Assembly: GCA_024686335.1 (NCBI GenBank) | Contig: JAILCI010000020.1 | Span: 1 to 64,000 of the forward strand | Length of the DNA: 64,000 nt | Direction: 5' to 3' | DNA from: Bacteroidales bacterium | GTDB taxonomy: Bacteria > Bacteroidota > Bacteroidia > Bacteroidales > WCHB1-69 | In this document: positions 55,958 through 64,000 of the stretch, in pieces | Layout of the letters: every line of letters begins with the position of its first letter | Position numbering within the stretch: position 1 is the stretch's first letter | Program-made: the position numbers and the translations under genes | Notes under the pieces: model-generated | Told to the model about the DNA's origin: nothing | The model's input: the letters and a program-made list of their open reading frames with translations, nothing else | Database searches by the model: none

Positions 55958-58576
55958 TTAGTCGATAGATTGGTTAATGGAGATGTGGAAATGACTATGT
56001 TTGCTATTGAGGCCAGGAACATCATCGAAACCATAACCGTAGTCAAAGCCGAGCAGACCAAACATAGGCAAGTATACACGTACACCGACTCCGGCAGACT
56101 TATAAAGATTAAAAGGATTATATTGATGTTTATCGATCCAGCCCTTACCAGCCTCCACGAAAGCGAGTAGATAAACGGTGGCAGACGGGTTAAGTGTAAT
56201 CGGGTAACGCAACTCTGCAGTAAACTTATGATAGATGCTGGCACCCACTGAACTACCATCCATATAAGGAGAGAGTGCCTCATCATCGTAACCACGCATA
56301 CCAATGACTTCACGACCATCGTAAGCATAGGTAGAGAGACCGTCGCCGCCCAAATAGAAACGGCCAAACGGAGTGATGCCAAGATCCTTGTTATAGCAAC
56401 CCATAAAGCCCATCTTCAAACGTACATTCAAGACCAAGTTCTCAACAATGCGGGTAAACCATGAAGCGGTGAATTTCCACTTATGAAATTCCAACCATTT
56501 GTACTTTTCCTGGACTGTAGCATTAGTATAATCCTTATGGGAGAAGAGGGAATACGGAGGAGTCAGCTGTACCGAGAAGGAGAGACTGGAACCTTCACGT
56601 GGATAGATGGGTGCGTTGACAGAGTTTCTTGACAGCGTGAAAATATAGCTTAAACTGTTGGCGTGTCCATTGTTGAAAACATAATAACCAGACCAGTTCT
56701 TGACATCATAATATTCGTAGGAGAGGGTATGTGACATAGAGAAATAGTCATCGGGCCACTTCAACTGACTAGCAAGAGAAATAGAGGCACCAGCGATACT
56801 GGAGCATGCGTAGTTGTCTTCCGTCTTCTTATGACTGTTTGTCTGTTTCTGATAATAGACACCTACCGTCAAGGCATTCGGCTTTTTGCCACCCAACCAA
56901 GGTTCAGTAAACGATAGGTTGTAATACTGATAATACTGAGCATTGGTAGATACATTCAAAGAAAGGCGCTGACCATCACCGCCTGGAATAGGAGTCCAAG
57001 CATCCTTCTTGAACAGCTTCTTGGTGGAGAAGTTGTTGAAGGTGACACCAGCCGTGATGACGAAACCGGTAGCACCATAACCGGCACTAAGAGAGAGCTG
57101 GTCGGAGGTGGTCTCCTCAACCACATAGGTAATATCCACCGTACCATCCGTCTCGTTCGGCTTGGGTTGCACGTCCATCTTCTCCTGGTTGAAATAGCCC
57201 AAAGACATCAGCACCTGTTGCGTACGAATGATATCGGCACGGTTAAAGAGCTGACCAGGGATGGTAGTAATCTCACGCAAGATCACGTTATCGTTGGTCT
57301 TGGTATTACCTACAATATTGATTTTGTTGTAACGGGCCACCTTTCCTTCGCGGATACGAATCTCGATATCTATGGAGTCGCCATCCACAGCCACCTCCAC
57401 AGGAGTAGCATTGAAGAAGAGGTAACCATTATTCATATAGAGAGAGGCGATATCGTCACCCTCCTCTTTCATCGTCAAATTCTTGGAAAGCTGAGTTTGG
57501 TTATAGACATCACCCTTGCTAATACCGAGTAACTGTTTGAGCAATGTTGTCGGATAGACCGTATTACCCACAAAATTGATGTTGCGGAAGTAGTATTGGG
57601 GACCCTCGTTCACTTTGATGTCAATAAAAACATCATTGTTTTTTATGTAGTAAGTGTCTTTTTCAATGATAGCATCACGGTAGCCAAGCTCATTATACTT
57701 ATTGATAAGATTAACCTTATCTTTGGCATAGGCTTCCTTTGTAAACTTGGATTTTTTAAAAAGACGTAATTTGACACGCGGAGAGAAATACTCGTCAAAA
57801 TGCTTTACGATGTCCTTTGACTGATAGTATCCTTTGTGTTTCAGTGTGTAAGCAATAGCGGTGTCAGCCTTATAAAGAGGCATAAAACGAGATTTCTCTT
57901 TTGTCTCCTTCATAGAACGCAACAAGACTGCATCTGGAACGCCATTATTGCCTTCAATATTAATCTGGGCAATCCGAACCTTCTTGGATTTTTGAATATC
58001 AAATAGAAGACTGACGGCATTTTTGATTTTCTCGTCGGGAATCTCCTCAATATTCACCTCACAGTTCAAGAAACCTTTGTCAACGTAATATTTCTTGATA
58101 ATATTGATACAAGTTGTCTTCATATTATCATTGATGATATTACCTTGAGAGATATTGAGTTTCTCTCGGAGATCAGTCTCATCGGCCTTAGTTGTGCCTT
58201 TGAAACCGAATGAAATCATACGGGGGCGGTCTTCAAGCCGCACGTCGATGAATGCGGTGTTGCCGGAGACGCGGGAGAGAGTAATCTCAACGTCCTCAAA
58301 AAGGCCCGTGCGCCAAAGGGCTTTGATACTGTTAGAAATCTCGTCGCCAGGAATTTTGATCTTATCGCCAACGTGAAATGAAAGCAAACGTTGGTCCAAA
58401 GGAGCGGTTCCCGAAGAGGTAATACCGCCAATTTCGTATTCTTTGGGATTGGAATAGTCTATTTTTTCGGGCTTGTCTGGACCGTCTCCAGATATGATGA
58501 CCTGTCCGTAACTATTTGTCGTACAGACAATCATCATCATAAAGAGGAGCCGAAAAACTAGTTTTTGCAGTTTCAT
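55958..58576 (-). CDS. bamA: Outer membrane assembly factor BamA
   Basis: POTRA repeats; FINAL motifs YFRNINFVGNT, VARYNKINIVGNTKT; beta-barrel RGYDDEALSPY. Start reset to MKLQKL (58576). Confidence 0.95.
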   Translation of the reverse strand: MKLQKLVFRLLFMMMIVCTTNSYGQVIISGDGPDKPEKIDYSNPKEYEIGGITSSGTAPLDQRLLSFHVGDKIKIPGDEISNSIKALWRTGLFEDVEITLSRVSGNTAFIDVRLEDRPRMISFGFKGTTKADETDLREKLNISQGNIINDNMKTTCINIIKKYYVDKGFLNCEVNIEEIPDEKIKNAVSLLFDIQKSKKVRIAQINIEGNNGVPDAVLLRSMKETKEKSRFMPLYKADTAIAYTLKHKGYYQSKDIVKHFDEYFSPRVKLRLFKKSKFTKEAYAKDKVNLINKYNELGYRDAIIEKDTYYIKNNDVFIDIKVNEGPQYYFRNINFVGNTVYPTTLLKQLLGISKGDVYNQTQLSKNLTMKEEGDDIASLYMNNGYLFFNATPVEVAVDGDSIDIEIRIREGKVARYNKINIVGNTKTNDNVILREITTIPGQLFNRADIIRTQQVLMSLGYFNQEKMDVQPKPNETDGTVDITYVVEETTSDQLSLSAGYGATGFVITAGVTFNNFSTKKLFKKDAWTPIPGGDGQRLSLNVSTNAQYYQYYNLSFTEPWLGGKKPNALTVGVYYQKQTNSHKKTEDNYACSSIAGASISLASQLKWPDDYFSMSHTLSYEYYDVKNWSGYYVFNNGHANSLSYIFTLSRNSVNAPIYPREGSSLSFSVQLTPPYSLFSHKDYTNATVQEKYKWLEFHKWKFTASWFTRIVENLVLNVRLKMGFMGCYNKDLGITPFGRFYLGGDGLSTYAYDGREVIGMRGYDDEALSPYMDGSSVGASIYHKFTAELRYPITLNPSATVYLLAFVEAGKGWIDKHQYNPFNLYKSAGVGVRVYLPMFGLLGFDYGYGFDDVPGLNSKHSHFHISINQSID

Positions 58577-58597
58577 TCCAATTTTTAAAAAAGTTGG

Positions 58598-58605
58598 CAA
58601 AGATA
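58598..58605 (-). promoter_or_regulatory. -7 element (TATCTTTG) for bamA-skp
   Basis: CAAAGATA on + strand between uppS and bamA. Confidence 0.45.
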
Positions 58606-58611
58606 CAAAAT

Positions 58612-59355
58612 TTATTTTTTAGAAACTTGAGCACTCGTTTTTCCGAATCGTCTCTCACGATTTTGATACTGATCGATCACTTCAAGGAGGTCTTTTTTTC
58701 TAAAATCGGGCCACAAAATAGGAAGGAAGAATAGTTCCGTATAGGCAATTTCCCAAAGTAGGAAATTGCTAACGCGGGTATCGCCACCTGTACGAATCAG
58801 AATGTCAGGATCAGGCACCTCGGGGAGATATAGATTCTGACAGATTGTGTTAGTAGTTATCTCCTCGGGAGTAAGTTTTCCTGAAGCTACCAGACGTGCG
58901 ATATTACGGGTCATGTCAGTCAGTTCTGCGCGTCCGCTGTAGCTGAGGGCGAGGATGACGGTGAGGCCTTTATTGTTGGCTGTCACCTCCATAGCATGAC
59001 GCATAGTTTGCTGACAGTCTTCCGGGAGATCCTCAATACGGCCTGTTATCAACAAGCGTACATGGCTGGCATTCAGTTCATCAAGTTCATTGTGCATAGC
59101 CTGCACGAAGAGGGACATCAGTAGGTCCACCTCTTCTTTGGGACGGTTCCAGTTCTCGGTGGAGAAAGCGTAAAGGGTCAGATAGCGGACTCCGCTCTCT
59201 GCAGCGCAGGAGATAGCTTCGCGCACAGCGGTCAGCGCATGCTGATGTCCATACGTACGTTCATGACCTTCCTGCTGAGCCCATCGTCCATTGCCATCCA
59301 TAATGATAGCGACGTGGGCAGGAATAGATTTATTCTGTAAAGACATAATAGACAA
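58612..59355 (-). CDS. uppS: Isoprenyl transferase (undecaprenyl diphosphate synthase)
   Basis: HVAIIMDGNGRWAQQEGHERTYGH...LTLYAFSTENWNRPKEEVDLLM...DILIRTGGDTRVSNFLLWEIAYTELFF. Confidence 0.96.
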   Translation of the reverse strand: MSIMSLQNKSIPAHVAIIMDGNGRWAQQEGHERTYGHQHALTAVREAISCAAESGVRYLTLYAFSTENWNRPKEEVDLLMSLFVQAMHNELDELNASHVRLLITGRIEDLPEDCQQTMRHAMEVTANNKGLTVILALSYSGRAELTDMTRNIARLVASGKLTPEEITTNTICQNLYLPEVPDPDILIRTGGDTRVSNFLLWEIAYTELFFLPILWPDFRKKDLLEVIDQYQNRERRFGKTSAQVSKK

Positions 59356-59366
59356 TAAGTTGGAAA

Positions 59367-60245
59367 TTATCTTCTTTTACGAGGTAACTTGAGGTCGCAG
59401 GTAGTATCCTCATTGCCGAATTTGACAGTAAAGATCAGACCCACAAAAGAGTAGATGTCGTGAGTAGTTGTGTTACCACGTTGTTCACCTGCTTGGTGAT
59501 AGGGCAGTGCATTACCGTTCTCATCTGTCAGCTCTGGGGAGCGGTCGGCGAGGTTGGCGATCAGGTCGCCTCGGTTTTCGCGCAGAAGGTCATTGTCGTA
59601 ATAGAGTCCACGCACATCATCAAGATAGTCGGTGAAAGTATAGCGGATTCCCCACTCAGCACCGATAGAGATGTAACGGCCGATGGTGGCTCTGACGCCA
59701 ATACCGAAGGGGATGGCAAAAGAGGTGAGGGAATAGGTCTTTTCGGGACCTCCTTCCAAACCCTGGCCTTCAGTGCCGAAACTTTGAAGCTCATAGACAG
59801 TACCGTTATACTCAGTCTTTGGATTGAAAGAGAAGAGTGTGGCACCGGCAAAGATATAGGGAGTAAAACGGTTTTTTCCTGTTGAGTTATAGAGCTGGAA
59901 GAAGTTAAGTTCTGCCACCACGGAGAACTCAGTGATAGGTGAAAAGAAGCTGAGGTTGCGCTCATACCCTTTGTTGGTCACAGCATCGCTACCGGTGACC
60001 TTTCCAAAGATAAAATCAGCCTTCAGCGCCCAACGGGGCGTTAGGTTGTAGCGATAGACGAGACCACCAGCGGGACGTGTGCCGGCAAAGAGGTGAGTAG
60101 GATTCAGTTCACCGAGGTAGAAACCTGCGCCTCCGAAAAGACCAATCTCAGAGCGCTGGGCATGCAACGGATTAGCGAAAAGACCAATCAGCAAAAGGGT
60201 TCCCACCAATATGGCATTCAATCTATAAACAACAGATTTTTTCAT
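59367..60245 (-). CDS. porG: PorG-like outer membrane beta-barrel protein (DUF6089), T9SS component
   Basis: SEIGLFGGAGFYLGELNP...RPAGGLVYRYNLTPRWALKADF; synteny porG-uppS-bamA-skp. Confidence 0.88.
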   Translation of the reverse strand: MKKSVVYRLNAILVGTLLLIGLFANPLHAQRSEIGLFGGAGFYLGELNPTHLFAGTRPAGGLVYRYNLTPRWALKADFIFGKVTGSDAVTNKGYERNLSFFSPITEFSVVAELNFFQLYNSTGKNRFTPYIFAGATLFSFNPKTEYNGTVYELQSFGTEGQGLEGGPEKTYSLTSFAIPFGIGVRATIGRYISIGAEWGIRYTFTDYLDDVRGLYYDNDLLRENRGDLIANLADRSPELTDENGNALPYHQAGEQRGNTTTHDIYSFVGLIFTVKFGNEDTTCDLKLPRKRR

Positions 60246-60277
60246 TTTTTCAAATAATAGATAATCGTTAGAAAGTG

Positions 60278-60285
60278 CAAAAATA
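60278..60285 (-). promoter_or_regulatory. -7 element (TATTTTTG) for porG
   Basis: CAAAAATA on + strand, 32 nt upstream of the start. Confidence 0.5.
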
Positions 60286-60324
60286 AAAAAAATACATAAA
60301 TTGGAGTAGGATTAAAAAAAAGTG

Positions 60325-60332
60325 TATTTTTG
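60325..60332 (+). promoter_or_regulatory. -7 element (TATTTTTG) for infC-rpmI-rplT
   Basis: TAnnTTTG match; divergent from the porG promoter. Confidence 0.55.
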
Positions 60333-60384
60333 CGCCCCAATTTATTAAGTATAAAATTATTAGATTAACAAACAGAAAGGAACT

Positions 60385-60954
60385 TTGAAGAGCACACCTA
60401 CAAACCCTAGAAACCGAGTTCGTTATGTTGCACCCAACAAAAAAGAGGCTCAACATAAGATCAATGAAAACATTACCGCCCAAGTAGTACGCGTTGTTGG
60501 AGAGAACTTCGAACCGAAGATTGTCTCTCTACGGGAAGCCTTGGAAATTGCCGAACAGTACGAGTTAGATCTAGTTGAGATTTCTCCGCAGGCCAACCCA
60601 CCGGTATGCAAGGTAATGGATTATCAGAAATATCTCTACGAACAGAAGAAAAAACAGAAAGAGATCAAGGCCAACAGCGCCAAGACGCAGGTCAAGGAGA
60701 TCCACATGGGTCCGCAGACTGATGACCACGACTTCAACTTCAAGTTGAATCACGCCATCAAGTTTCTCTCTGACGGATATAAAGTCAAGGTTATGGTGAC
60801 TTTCAGAGGTCGCGCCATCATCTACAAAGACCAAGGAGAATTGCTTTTGCTGCGTTTCGCCGAAAGTCTAGAGGAATATGGCAAACTTGACCAGATGCCG
60901 ACACTTTTAGGCAAGAACATGTCGATGATGGTCAGTCCGAAATCTAAAAAGTAA
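60385..60954 (+). CDS. infC: Translation initiation factor IF-3, TTG start
   Basis: NENITAQVVRVVGENFEPKIVSLREALEIAEQYELDLVEISPQANPPVCKVMDYQKYLYEQKKK; AAAGGA RBS then TTG. Confidence 0.96.
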   Translation: MKSTPTNPRNRVRYVAPNKKEAQHKINENITAQVVRVVGENFEPKIVSLREALEIAEQYELDLVEISPQANPPVCKVMDYQKYLYEQKKKQKEIKANSAKTQVKEIHMGPQTDDHDFNFKLNHAIKFLSDGYKVKVMVTFRGRAIIYKDQGELLLLRFAESLEEYGKLDQMPTLLGKNMSMMVSPKSKK

Positions 60955-60997
60955 AATGCTGTAACTCTATATATATTAACCTTAAAAATTAGAGAAA

Positions 60998-61195
60998 ATG
61001 CCAAAAATTAAAACGAAATCCGCTGCCAAGAAAAGATTCACTTTGACCGGCACCGGTAAAATCAAGAGACATCACGCTTACCACAGCCACATTCTCACCA
61101 AAAAAACTAAAAAGAGAAAACGTAATCTGGCTTACAGCGCTATTGTCGAACAAAACTTAGACCGCACCGTTAAGCAAATGCTCGGACAGTGCTAA
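60998..61195 (+). CDS. rpmI: 50S ribosomal protein L35
   Basis: [44 protein letters not shown]. Confidence 0.97.
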   Translation: MPKIKTKSAAKKRFTLTGTGKIKRHHAYHSHILTKKTKKRKRNLAYSAIVEQNLDRTVKQMLGQC

Positions 61196-61244
61196 ATTAA
61201 CCCAAGTTATTAATCATTAAAAGTTTACTATCAGCCCGAAAAGA

Positions 61245-61264
61245 GTTTATAAAGGTTTATAAAC
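61245..61264 (+). promoter_or_regulatory. 20-bp hairpin/tandem repeat in the rplT leader
   Basis: GTTTATAAAG-GTTTATAAAC (both a direct repeat and a perfect 9-bp dyad). Confidence 0.4.
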
Positions 61265-61293
61265 CGCTGACGTAAAAGAAAGGAAAATCAATT

Positions 61294-61638
61294 ATGCCAA
61301 GATCAGTAAATCATGTTGCTTCAAAAGCAAGAAGAAAAAAGATTTTGAAACGTACCCGTGGGTACTTCGGCAAACGTAAAAACGTTTGGACCGTTGCAGT
61401 CAATTCGTGGGAGAAAGGCCAACAATACGCCTACCGCGATAGAAAGAACAAAAAGAGAAACTTTAGAAGTTTGTGGATCACCCGTATCAACGCTGGTGCT
61501 CGCGAATATGGCATGTCCTACTCTGTCCTCATGGGCAACTTAGGCAAGAAGGGTGTTGAGCTTAACCGCAAAGCACTTGCCGACCTCGCGATGAACAATC
61601 CTGAGGCATTTAAGGCTATTGTTGACTTAGTCAAATAG
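61294..61638 (+). CDS. rplT: 50S ribosomal protein L20
   Basis: [35 protein letters not shown]...[35 protein letters not shown]. Confidence 0.98.
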   Translation: MPRSVNHVASKARRKKILKRTRGYFGKRKNVWTVAVNSWEKGQQYAYRDRKNKKRNFRSLWITRINAGAREYGMSYSVLMGNLGKKGVELNRKALADLAMNNPEAFKAIVDLVK

Positions 61639-61682
61639 TAGCCTACACCTTTAATTATTAAAAAGGAGTTTACAGCATAAAG

Positions 61683-61712
61683 AAAAGGCCGCCGGGAGGC
61701 GGTCTTTTTTTG
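61683..61712 (+). terminator. Terminator after rplT
   Basis: AAAGGCCGCC-GGGA-GGCGGTCTTTTTTT. Confidence 0.85.
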
Positions 61713-61744
61713 TTGAAGATAGTCGTCAACCAATATTACCTGCA

Positions 61745-62872
61745 TCATAACCTCTGTAACCATTGGTTCATAAACCTATCATAAACGATATAACCTTGGG
61801 GCGTACGATATAGCAACTCCTTGTCACACAGAACTTCCAAGGCTATTTTAACACTACTGGCACCTGGTAGGTTATATTTTTTAATGAATTCTTTGCCCAT
61901 GGGCTGTTGCGCCATCTCCTCTTTAGCCACTGCCCGAAGCAAAGAAAATTGATTGTCTGTAAGAAATAACAGAAGACTCTCATATTGCGGTGATTTACTC
62001 TCCACAACTTTTAGAATGGTCTCCCGCAGTTGAGCGGAAGAAGAGACCGTTTTGAATTTTTCGTAAAGTCTGTTCAAAACAGACTGCACATACCAGGTAT
62101 AGCCATCGTATGTTTGGTAAAGTTCATGGAACACTTCGTGATTCAATCCGCCTTTTTTTGTTTCGAAAAAACTATTAGCAAATTGGTAGTATGTCTCTTC
62201 GTCAATCGGGGCGAGATTCATTATGTCTGTACTTTGGTAAAAAGGACGCTGCGGAGATGCAAACATCTCAGCCATAAGATGCATCTTACTACCCGAGAAG
62301 ATGAAATGGATATTATGCGAGAATTGAATATAGGATCGGAGCATGGCCTCTGTACCTGATTCGGGATAGTCGTTAATTTGCTGGAATTCATCTATGGCAA
62401 TAAAAACTTCATGTTTGACCTTGTTAAGATAAGTGAAAATGTTTCGGATAGTCATTTCAGTTTGAGTCGGATCCACATTTAACGTTACATTCGGCAACCC
62501 AGTAAAAGCATCTATGCCAAGAACCGGACGCGAAGAACTTAGCATCTCCAACATTTTCTTTCCCAACAGTTTACTTTTAGAAAGAGTTTCGTTAAGGACG
62601 GCGGTACCTAACATACGCACAAAATCACTCTGATTTTTAGTGGGAAGAATGTCAATATAAATGCATATTGCATCCTTATTTTCAGCTTTAATATGATAAA
62701 AAGTATTCCAAATAAGACCTGTTTTTCCCAATCTTCTGGGGGAAATTAGCGTTATATTCCGCCCATTACAGAGCATAGAAGTCATATCTTGAGTCTCTTT
62801 CACACGATCACAAAAGTATTCAGGACTTTCATAGCCTTGACATACAAAAGGATTTACACTTTTTCTCTTCAT
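61745..62872 (-). CDS. AAA/STAND-type ATPase with C-terminal winged-helix-like domain (orphan)
   Basis: Walker A ISPRRLGKTGLI, Walker B VFIAIDEFQQI, HFIFSGSKMHLM; C-terminal LLRAVAKEE...ALEVLCDKELLYRTPQGYIVYDRFMNQWL. Confidence 0.85.
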   Translation of the reverse strand: MKRKSVNPFVCQGYESPEYFCDRVKETQDMTSMLCNGRNITLISPRRLGKTGLIWNTFYHIKAENKDAICIYIDILPTKNQSDFVRMLGTAVLNETLSKSKLLGKKMLEMLSSSRPVLGIDAFTGLPNVTLNVDPTQTEMTIRNIFTYLNKVKHEVFIAIDEFQQINDYPESGTEAMLRSYIQFSHNIHFIFSGSKMHLMAEMFASPQRPFYQSTDIMNLAPIDEETYYQFANSFFETKKGGLNHEVFHELYQTYDGYTWYVQSVLNRLYEKFKTVSSSAQLRETILKVVESKSPQYESLLLFLTDNQFSLLRAVAKEEMAQQPMGKEFIKKYNLPGASSVKIALEVLCDKELLYRTPQGYIVYDRFMNQWLQRL

Positions 62873-62969
62873 AATTTTTGAAATAAAAAATTTAAATTTA
62901 TTACATAAATTACGTTACATAAAATATGAAATGCAAATATACGAAAATTTTCTTTTCGAGAATATTATA

Positions 62970-62977
62970 TAATTTTG
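62970..62977 (+). promoter_or_regulatory. -7 element (TAATTTTG) for the GH92 gene
   Basis: TAnnTTTG match 22 nt upstream of ATG 62999. Confidence 0.5.
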
Positions 62978-62998
62978 CGATTTCTTATTACAAAAAAA

Positions 62999-64000
62999 AT
63001 GAAAAAGATTCTTTTGCCCATAATCTTGCTGATAACGATAACTGTCTCAGCTCAAAATGATTACACCCAGTATGTCAACCCGATAATCGGCACCAACGGC
63101 ATGGGGCACACCTTTCCAGGTGCCTGCTATCCCTTCGGCGGTGTGCAAGTGAGCCCCGACACTGACACAATCCCCCACAGCGTGGATGGCCGTTACCAGC
63201 CAGGAGTCTATGACTACTGCGCCGGATACCAGCACAGCGACAAAACCATCGTCGGTTTCAGCCACACCCACTTCAGCGGGACAGGCCACTCCGACATGGG
63301 CGACATCCTGCTGACGCCATTCACCGGCGAGGTGCAACTTAACCCGGGCACCGTCGACAACCCTGACGCTGGCTACCGCTCGCACTTCAGCCACGAGACC
63401 GAGAAATGCTCGCCCGGCTACTACGAAGTGCGTCTCAACGATGACGATATTCTCGTACAACTCACTGCCACCCCGCACTGCGGCATTCATCGCTACACCT
63501 TTCCGAAGGGCGAAACGCAGAAACTCATCATTGATCTCAACCACGCCATATACAACTACGACGGTAAAGTACTTTGGGCCTCCTTACGCATGGAGGACCC
63601 CTACACGCTGACCGGCTACCGCATCACAAACGGCTGGGCACGAGAGAATTACGTATATTTTACCATCCACTTCAGCAAACCCGTGGCACACTACGGTTAT
63701 CGAGATTTCGGAAAACAAGACTACAATGGATTTTGGCGGCGCTTCGACCTCAACCACGACTTCCCCGAAATGGCGGGGCGCAAAGTGGTGACTTGGATAG
63801 AATTCGAAAACGATAGTGACCCAGTCCTAGAAGTGCAGGTGGCTCTTTCGGCAGTGAGCACCGAGGGCGCAACGAAGAACCTAAAAGCTGAGACCCTGCG
63901 TCCTTACCGTCGGGAGAATGCCGATGGCACCACGACAGACGCCTTTCACCGTCTCTCTTTCGACGAGATTCTCCAGAACACTCAGAAGACCTGGAATGAC
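62999..64000 (+). CDS. GH92 family glycosidase (alpha-mannosidase type), 3' end beyond window; missing from the ORF track
   Basis: Manual translation MKKILLPIILLITITVSAQNDYTQYVNPIIGTNGMGHTFPGACYPFGGVQVSPDTDT...GYQHSDKTIVGFSHTHFSGTGHSDMGDILLTPFTGE; open to the right edge. Confidence 0.93.
   Translation, partial: MKKILLPIILLITITVSAQNDYTQYVNPIIGTNGMGHTFPGACYPFGGVQVSPDTDTIPHSVDGRYQPGVYDYCAGYQHSDKTIVGFSHTHFSGTGHSDMGDILLTPFTGEVQLNPGTVDNPDAGYRSHFSHETEKCSPGYYEVRLNDDDILVQLTATPHCGIHRYTFPKGETQKLIIDLNHAIYNYDGKVLWASLRMEDPYTLTGYRITNGWARENYVYFTIHFSKPVAHYGYRDFGKQDYNGFWRRFDLNHDFPEMAGRKVVTWIEFENDSDPVLEVQVALSAVSTEGATKNLKAETLRPYRRENADGTTTDAFHRLSFDEILQNTQKTWND

Overview
This is a Bacteroidetes-type chromosome window (probably Bacteroidales), mostly housekeeping genes. 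Support comes from gene content (SprA, PorG and a secreted protein with a T9SS sorting tail) and from repeated TAnnTTTG -7 promoter motifs just upstream of start codons and tRNAs. Left edge: a 5'-truncated tyrosine recombinase, then tRNA-Asp. The rest, in order: TonB-dependent receptor; ruvA-sprA; lipoprotein; MltF-like transglycosylase-purD; OYE-type oxidoreductase; frr; gcvH; der; GtrA; threonine aldolase; rodA/mrdA/polyprenyl synthetase; glutamine synthetase; a 3096-aa T9SS-type modular surface protein; GldB-like lipoprotein; ssb; polA; YggS; priA; orphan periplasmic binding protein; endonuclease/phosphatase; MORN/YwqK repeat protein; MBL hydrolase; folE; tRNA-Lys; a sigma-70 paralogue; mutS; 2[4Fe-4S] ferredoxin; porG-uppS-bamA-skp x3; infC-rpmI-rplT; an orphan ATPase; and a GH92 glycosidase running off the right edge. 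I see no CRISPR array, rRNA operon or complete defence system. Best leads for something undescribed: (1) a 243-bp element bounded by 17-bp inverted repeats with nested hairpins (54014-54256); (2) duplicated unnamed modules in the giant surface protein; (3) a 33-bp repeat directly after two stop codons (40278, 41188); (4) a PolA that has lost its proofreading motifs; (5) a sigma-70 paralogue with a 508-nt leader carrying a nested TGTCA/TGACA dyad. All homology calls come from reading the sequence by eye; no database search was run.
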